This document shows, in pieces, positions 63,195 to 64,000 of a DNA stretch of 64,000 bases. Origin of the DNA: Massilia frigida (GTDB lineage: Bacteria > Pseudomonadota > Gammaproteobacteria > Burkholderiales > Burkholderiaceae_D). Within the stretch, counting starts at the first letter, position 1. Each line of letters starts with the position of its first letter. The notes beneath the pieces were generated by a model. It saw only the letters and a program-made list of their open reading frames with translations. It was not told the origin of the DNA and did not search any database. A program made the position numbers and the translations under genes. The DNA is taken from the NCBI RefSeq assembly GCF_011682175.1, contig NZ_WHJG01000010.1, positions 1 through 64,000 of the forward strand, written 5' to 3'.

Positions 63195-64000
63195 ATGCCA
63201 GGGAAGCTCATCTGCAACACGATCGTACTGGCGGCGCTGTTTGCCGCCAGCCACAGCCACGCCGAGGAAGTGATCCGGCTTGGCAACCTCAAGTTCGCGC
63301 ATTTCGGCGCCGTTTCGTACATCAAGGAAATCGCGCCCAAGTGCGGCATCAAGGTCGACGAAAAGATCTTCGCCAAGGGCCTCGATGTGATGCAAGCGAT
63401 CATCGCCGGCGAGCTGGACGTGGGCACGACGGCGTCCGAGGCGGCCATTTCGGGCCGCGCCAGCGGCGCGCCGATCTTCATCGTCGCCGGTTTCGCCAGG
63501 GGCGGCGCGCGCCTGGTGGCGCGGCCCGGCCTGGGCATCAGGGGCATCCGCGAATTGAAAGGCAGGAAGGTCGGGGTCACGCGCGGCGGCATCCAGGAAG
63601 TGCTGCTGATGGCGCAATTGCAAAAGCACGGCATGAGCGCCGACAGCGCGCCCGGCAAGGACGTGCATGTGATTTACCTGCCGTTCGCCGACCTGAACCA
63701 GGCGCTGATGGCCGCCAATATCGATGCCATGATGCAATCCGAGCCACAATCCTCGCAAGCCATCAACCGGGGTTTCGGCAGGGAAGTGCTGAAACCCTAC
63801 GACACCCCGATCGGCGAGCCGGTGCGCACCATGGTGATGACCGAGGCTTTCTACAACGGCAAGCGGGCGCTGGCCGACAAATTCATGCGTTGCTTCGTCG
63901 AAGCGACCCGCACCTTCATCACCCAGCCGGCCATCGCCGAGAAGTACGTGCGCGACGTGATCTACAAGGGCCAGATCAGCGGGGCCGACTTCAAGGATGC
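63195..64000 (+). CDS. ABC transporter substrate-binding protein, SsuA/NMT1-like (partial, runs off right edge)
   Basis: The frame is open from ATG 63195 (GGAG six bases upstream) to the window edge, about 268 codons. A signal peptide (about 1-23, ending SHSHA) is followed by RLGNLKFAHFGAVSYIKEIAPKCGIKVDEKIF and GLDVMQAIIAGELDVGTTASEAA, the start of the periplasmic-binding fold seen in NMT1/SsuA/ThiY proteins. GIRELKGRKVGVTRGG and ALMAANIDAMMQSEPQS continue the pattern. Members bind sulfonates, nitrate/taurine or thiamine precursors for an ABC importer, presumably encoded to the right. The ligand is unknown. Confidence 0.82.
   Translation, partial: MPGKLICNTIVLAALFAASHSHAEEVIRLGNLKFAHFGAVSYIKEIAPKCGIKVDEKIFAKGLDVMQAIIAGELDVGTTASEAAISGRASGAPIFIVAGFARGGARLVARPGLGIRGIRELKGRKVGVTRGGIQEVLLMAQLQKHGMSADSAPGKDVHVIYLPFADLNQALMAANIDAMMQSEPQSSQAINRGFGREVLKPYDTPIGEPVRTMVMTEAFYNGKRALADKFMRCFVEATRTFITQPAIAEKYVRDVIYKGQISGADFKD

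Overview
The window is high-GC, densely packed bacterial chromosome, most consistent with a betaproteobacterium of the Oxalobacteraceae (Massilia/Duganella/Janthinobacterium type). This is inferred from gene content and style: parE/parC with an HscC chaperone pair between them, rppH next to proS, a DUF1841 protein, SWIB proteins with an alanine/lysine-rich tail, an extracellular cyanophycinase, TRAP transport, very large RTX proteins, and intergenic palindromes of the kind scattered through such genomes. No rRNA, tRNA or CRISPR array was seen. Both edges cut genes: a proline/threonine-rich lipoprotein-like gene on the left and a SsuA/NMT1-type binding protein on the right.

Layout. 1-4.4 kb: edge lipoprotein, then a minus-strand operon of TRAP small permease, TRAP large permease and an M24 metallopeptidase. 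4.4-6.4 kb: argH with its own terminator and a GNAT protein. 6.6-10.6 kb: a YfcC-type carrier translationally coupled to an AstE/aspartoacylase-like M14 enzyme, divergent from a secreted cyanophycinase; together these look like an arginine/cyanophycin use locus. 10.6-14.4 kb: Fur-family regulator, TonB receptor and membrane acyltransferase. 14.5-16.7 kb: M64 peptidase and a secreted Lys/Ala-rich protein. 16.8-24 kb: parE-hscC-J-like protein-parC. 24-37.7 kb: a degenerate response regulator, a C26 amidase, YbdK ligase, a cation/proton antiporter, a MoxR-GNAT-VWA operon, two cytochromes c, a SulP transporter, a membrane-anchored AraC regulator, an amidohydrolase, DUF1841 and rppH. 37.9-43.9 kb: proS with a coupled lytic transglycosylase, a small element bounded by inverted repeats, and two tandem alkaline phosphatases.

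44.1-54.1 kb is dominated by one 3017-residue RTX protein with a lipase-like N-terminus, translationally coupled to an unknown protein just upstream. No type I secretion genes are in view. A perfect bidirectional terminator separates it from a SWIB-domain protein, followed by ffh. 56.5-63 kb holds two tandem paralogous NHL/beta-propeller lipoproteins and a large secreted solenoid-like protein. The spacer between the paralogs keeps a fossil of the solenoid gene's 3' end, showing how the duplication arose.

The items I consider most worth a second look are the inverted-repeat-bounded mini-element at 40.3-40.9 kb, the duplication scar at 58.5 kb, the RTX protein with its coupled partner, the MoxR-GNAT-VWA operon, the chaperone pair inside the topoisomerase IV locus, the pseudo-receiver protein at 24.1 kb, and two families of intergenic palindromes. 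Start sites were chosen from ribosome-binding sites and family length. Functions come from motif recognition by eye, without database searches.
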